Assembly: GCA_001970855.1 (NCBI GenBank)
Contig: LSSN01001010.1
Span: 1 to 25,007 of the forward strand
Length of the DNA stretch: 25,007 bases
Direction of reading: 5' to 3'
Source of the DNA: Smittium culicis
Lineage: Eukaryota > Kickxellomycota > Harpellomycetes > Harpellales > Legeriomycetaceae
The position numbers were made by a program, and so were the translations under genes. The notes beneath the pieces are model-generated. The model did no database searches and was not told the origin of the DNA. It saw only the letters and a program-made list of their open reading frames with translations. Shown one piece after another: positions 22,705 through 25,007 of the stretch. Positions within the stretch are counted from its first letter, which is position 1; the number at the start of each line of letters is the position of its first letter.

Positions 22705-24813
22705 TTAATATTCAACTGTAATAGCAGAGTTACAAAGCCCCGCTTCGTCTATTGACTTTTTGATGTCATCCCAAAGCTTTTTACGATTAAAAGTTATCTA
22801 AATGGAAAGAAGATGTAAGTAATAAATAGGTAAAATAATGAATAATAAATAATACCTCTATGGTACTGTGGTTTTCGGGGCCTACTGAATACTTAGCAAA
22901 CTGGAAAATCAGTAAAACTCTATCAGATTTATTAAAAGTTTTAACAGTTTTTTTCCCATCAGGATATCTAAATTGAACTCTGGTAGTTTCAGAGGAAATG
23001 GGTTTATCTGGGTGGTCTATGGCAGGAATGAGGTCAAAGCTGTTTTGTAAACCATCGGAATCGTCTGCGTTTTCTTCGTTGCTTGTATAGCCTAGATCAT
23101 CGCTTTTATCTGAGCTAATGGAGGTAGATACATGATCGTTGTTTAACGACTTTAACACATCAATGCCAATAGAGGTTGAGGGCAATGATTCATTGATTAT
23201 AGTGTGTTTTCTCTTTGAGTGAGATTCCACCGAAATGTTTTCGTGCTCATCTGACTCTTCTGAATCGTAGTCAGAAATGACTATTTCATTTTGTAGCCTA
23301 TTCTTTGAACCATAATCGCTGCTGAAGCTATCTACATCTGAGTCTAAATAGTCAGAATCATTTATATCATTAACGAACAAGTCGGAATTGCTTTGATAAT
23401 AGTTGATATTATTGTTTAAGCTAGCATTTATAGCTGCTCGTAGTGATTCTTCTTCAGTTAAGCTATTTGGGCCTGTTTCAGGCTTGCTCGAAGACGGTAA
23501 ATTTGAGTTGGATAGGTCCCATTGGTTGTTGAATAGGAAGTTAATTACTATATGTTAGATTTTCAATACAAGGTTAAGAGAGAATGGTTTATTTAGCCTC
23601 TACAAGTTGTTAAATATATGTATATATATTGGGATTTTACATTCGCTAGAGAAGCTTGAAGTATTAATGCTAGGGCCCCAAGAGTAAAGTTGCTCTCCTA
23701 TTTAAAATAATAGCTTTTTATGAATAATAAAGGGGTAATATGTGAAATAAAGTTAATACCTGTCCTAGGGTCAATGATAGATACATGTGGCATTTCTACA
23801 GCATTATAAAACCTTTTAAATAATTCTGCAGACTCTGTTCCACTTATATATTGACAAAAGACAAAATTCTTTTTAACAATGTCTTTAACAGCTCTGTCTT
23901 TCCATAAATCTCTATTTAGAACCTGACACTCAAAGCTGTCCATAGATTGAATGTTTATAAGTAGCCATTTTTCTCGGGATACTGCGTAAGATTTAGCCTA
24001 TGAGGATTTTTTCAAATAAAAGCATATAAATGATCTAAAATAAGCGTCTTTAAGTAAAGCTTTCAAATAATTGCAGAAGAAATAACAGATTTAGTATACA
24101 ATGGAGATGAGGATAAACAAAAAAATACTTTTTCAAAATCTCCGCGAAAAGCAATATCGACAGGTGCTCTAAATAGCTCACTTAGATTCCTAGGCTGATC
24201 ATCAGAGGTAAAATTTCCTAAAAAAAAAAAGGCGAATTAAATACACATAACAATAAAAGTAATGTACAATACCTGTTGCGTATAGCTCGCTTTCGGAATC
24301 AAAGCTTCTAAAAGGATCAATGGGTGTTCTCATGCTTTCACTATTTCTGAAACTGGATCGAGTGTGTTGGCCAACTAAGTATATCAAAAGTTAATTATTA
24401 AATAAAGTCTAAGGTATATTTGGGAAAGAGATAATTTACAATATGAGCTACTGGATCCTGAATAGTCGTAATCGACAAGAACATCGCGTCTAGAGGCTAT
24501 AGGAGCTCTAACGTTTTCATGAAGATTTTGTTTGGTATCGCGTGAATGGGAACTATCTTTGCCTTTAGAAGAGCCAGGTTCGGAGGACTTTTTGCTAGAG
24601 ATCAACTTCCCATCACTTTCAAGAAATAAAGAAACGGCGGCGTTTAGATCGTTTTCAGATATCTTATTTAGTTTTTTTTTTTTTATTACAAAAAAATGAA
24701 TCATTAAAAATATTGAAAAAAATAGAGTATCGAAAGAGTACCTGTAGGTAGCTTTTAGCTGAATCTAAGTCAGCGCCTGTGATTCCAATAAAATCTTGCA
24801 GTAAAGAATCCAT
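22705..24813 (-). CDS. UBX5: UBA-UAS-UIM-UBX Cdc48/p97 adaptor, Ubx5/UBXN7 type
   Basis: Eight exons (24742-24813, 24440-24662, 24273-24374, 24129-24217, 23760-23997, 23641-23697, 22856-23547, 22705-22797) join in phase at GT-AG sites to give 521 residues ending in TAA; human UBXN7 has 489 and yeast Ubx5 500. Residues 3-46 are UBA-like (GITGADLDSAKSYLQISEND, then AAVSLFLES). Next is a Ser-rich linker, then SELFRAPVDIAF and a thioredoxin-like UAS domain to about 272 (CQVLNRDLW 186-194, HVSIIDPRTG ending at 242). A ubiquitin-interacting motif follows at 291-305 (EEESLRAAINASL), then an acidic Asp/Ser-rich stretch and a C-terminal UBX domain, 446-521. Such proteins bind ubiquitinated clients through UBA and UIM and Cdc48/p97 through UBX, in nucleus and cytosol. 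The FPR loop of the UBX domain reads FNR (494-496). The ATG at 24813 has an in-frame TAA upstream at 24856-24858 with no ATG between. Confidence 0.9.
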
Positions 24814-25007
24814 AACAAGGGCGATAGAGTGATTGAAACAAGATAAATTAAGAGATTAGCTATGAAATACGAGACTAAAATACAAGCACACAAATAAATC
24901 ATTAACCCTTTCCCGCGCGGTAGATCAAAAATGGCCTTTTTCAAAAATGAGCGTTCCTGTTCAGCAGACCAAAAACAGTCTACCAAAATCAAACACCCTT
25001 TTTAATT
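24814..25007 (-). promoter_or_regulatory. Upstream region of the UBX-domain gene
   Basis: Presumed 5' leader and promoter. A 76-codon frame is open on the minus strand (24765-24992), but it is out of frame with the UBX-domain protein, overlaps its first exon and matches nothing I recognise. A 24-codon plus-strand frame (24931-25005) is equally unsupported. The outer 100 bases are less AT-rich than the long spacer and may belong to a divergent neighbour that lies mostly outside the window. Confidence 0.4.
24909..24920 (+). promoter_or_regulatory. Candidate E2F-like site / CG palindrome
   Basis: TTTCCCGCGCGG contains TTTCCCGC, which fits the E2F/DP consensus TTTSSCGC, and the perfect palindrome CCGCGCGG (24913-24920). 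It lies about 100 bases upstream of the UBX-domain start codon and is one of the most CG-rich words in the window. A functional role is inferred. Confidence 0.3.

Noticed and set aside
24765..24992. Minus-strand frame overlapping the first exon of the UBX-domain gene
   Set aside because: Out of frame with the UBA-coding exon, no ATG at its start, and no recognisable protein; better read as leader and promoter.
24931..25005. 24-codon plus-strand frame starting at an ATG
   Set aside because: Too short, with no supporting motif or conserved neighbour.

Overview
The window looks like nuclear DNA from an AT-rich fungal genome. It carries a complete single-chain fungal type I fatty acid synthase, a second gene split by seven short GT-AG introns (55-131 bp), and long, extremely AT-rich spacers. 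A single-chain synthase with this base composition would suit a zygomycete-grade fungus, for example a Kickxellomycotina/Harpellales-like lineage. That placement is inference and cannot be settled from this sequence.

Layout. Positions 1-862 are the 3' flank of the synthase gene: AT-rich, with small repeats and one stretch that looks like part of a dispersed repeat. Positions 863-12940 (minus strand) are the fatty acid synthase gene: a short first exon, a 165 bp intron, and one 11 kb exon, encoding about 3970 residues with the order AT-ER-DH-MPT-ACP-KR-KS-PPT. Positions 12941-22704 are a gene-poor spacer of almost 10 kb. Its first 2.3 kb is of mixed composition, with what may be decayed coding relics, a 36-bp duplication and a 9-bp minisatellite. 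The rest is extremely AT-rich apart from one higher-GC, hairpin-rich island at 17122-17547 that may be a small inverted-repeat transposon (MITE). Positions 22705-24813 (minus strand) are an eight-exon gene for a UBA-UAS-UIM-UBX protein of 521 residues, the Ubx5/UBXN7 type of Cdc48/p97 adaptor. Positions 24814-25007 are its upstream region, with a striking CG palindrome.

The two genes lie in the same orientation but are almost 10 kb apart and are separate transcription units: cytosolic de novo fatty acid synthesis in one case, ubiquitin-dependent extraction and degradation through Cdc48/p97 in the other. I see no functional link between them. I found no convincing tRNA, rRNA, CRISPR array or intact transposase, and no gene cluster that would count as a new defence or biosynthetic system. 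The observations most worth a second look are the seamless beta-alpha fusion of the synthase, the changed FPR loop of the UBX domain, and the hairpin-rich island in the AT desert.
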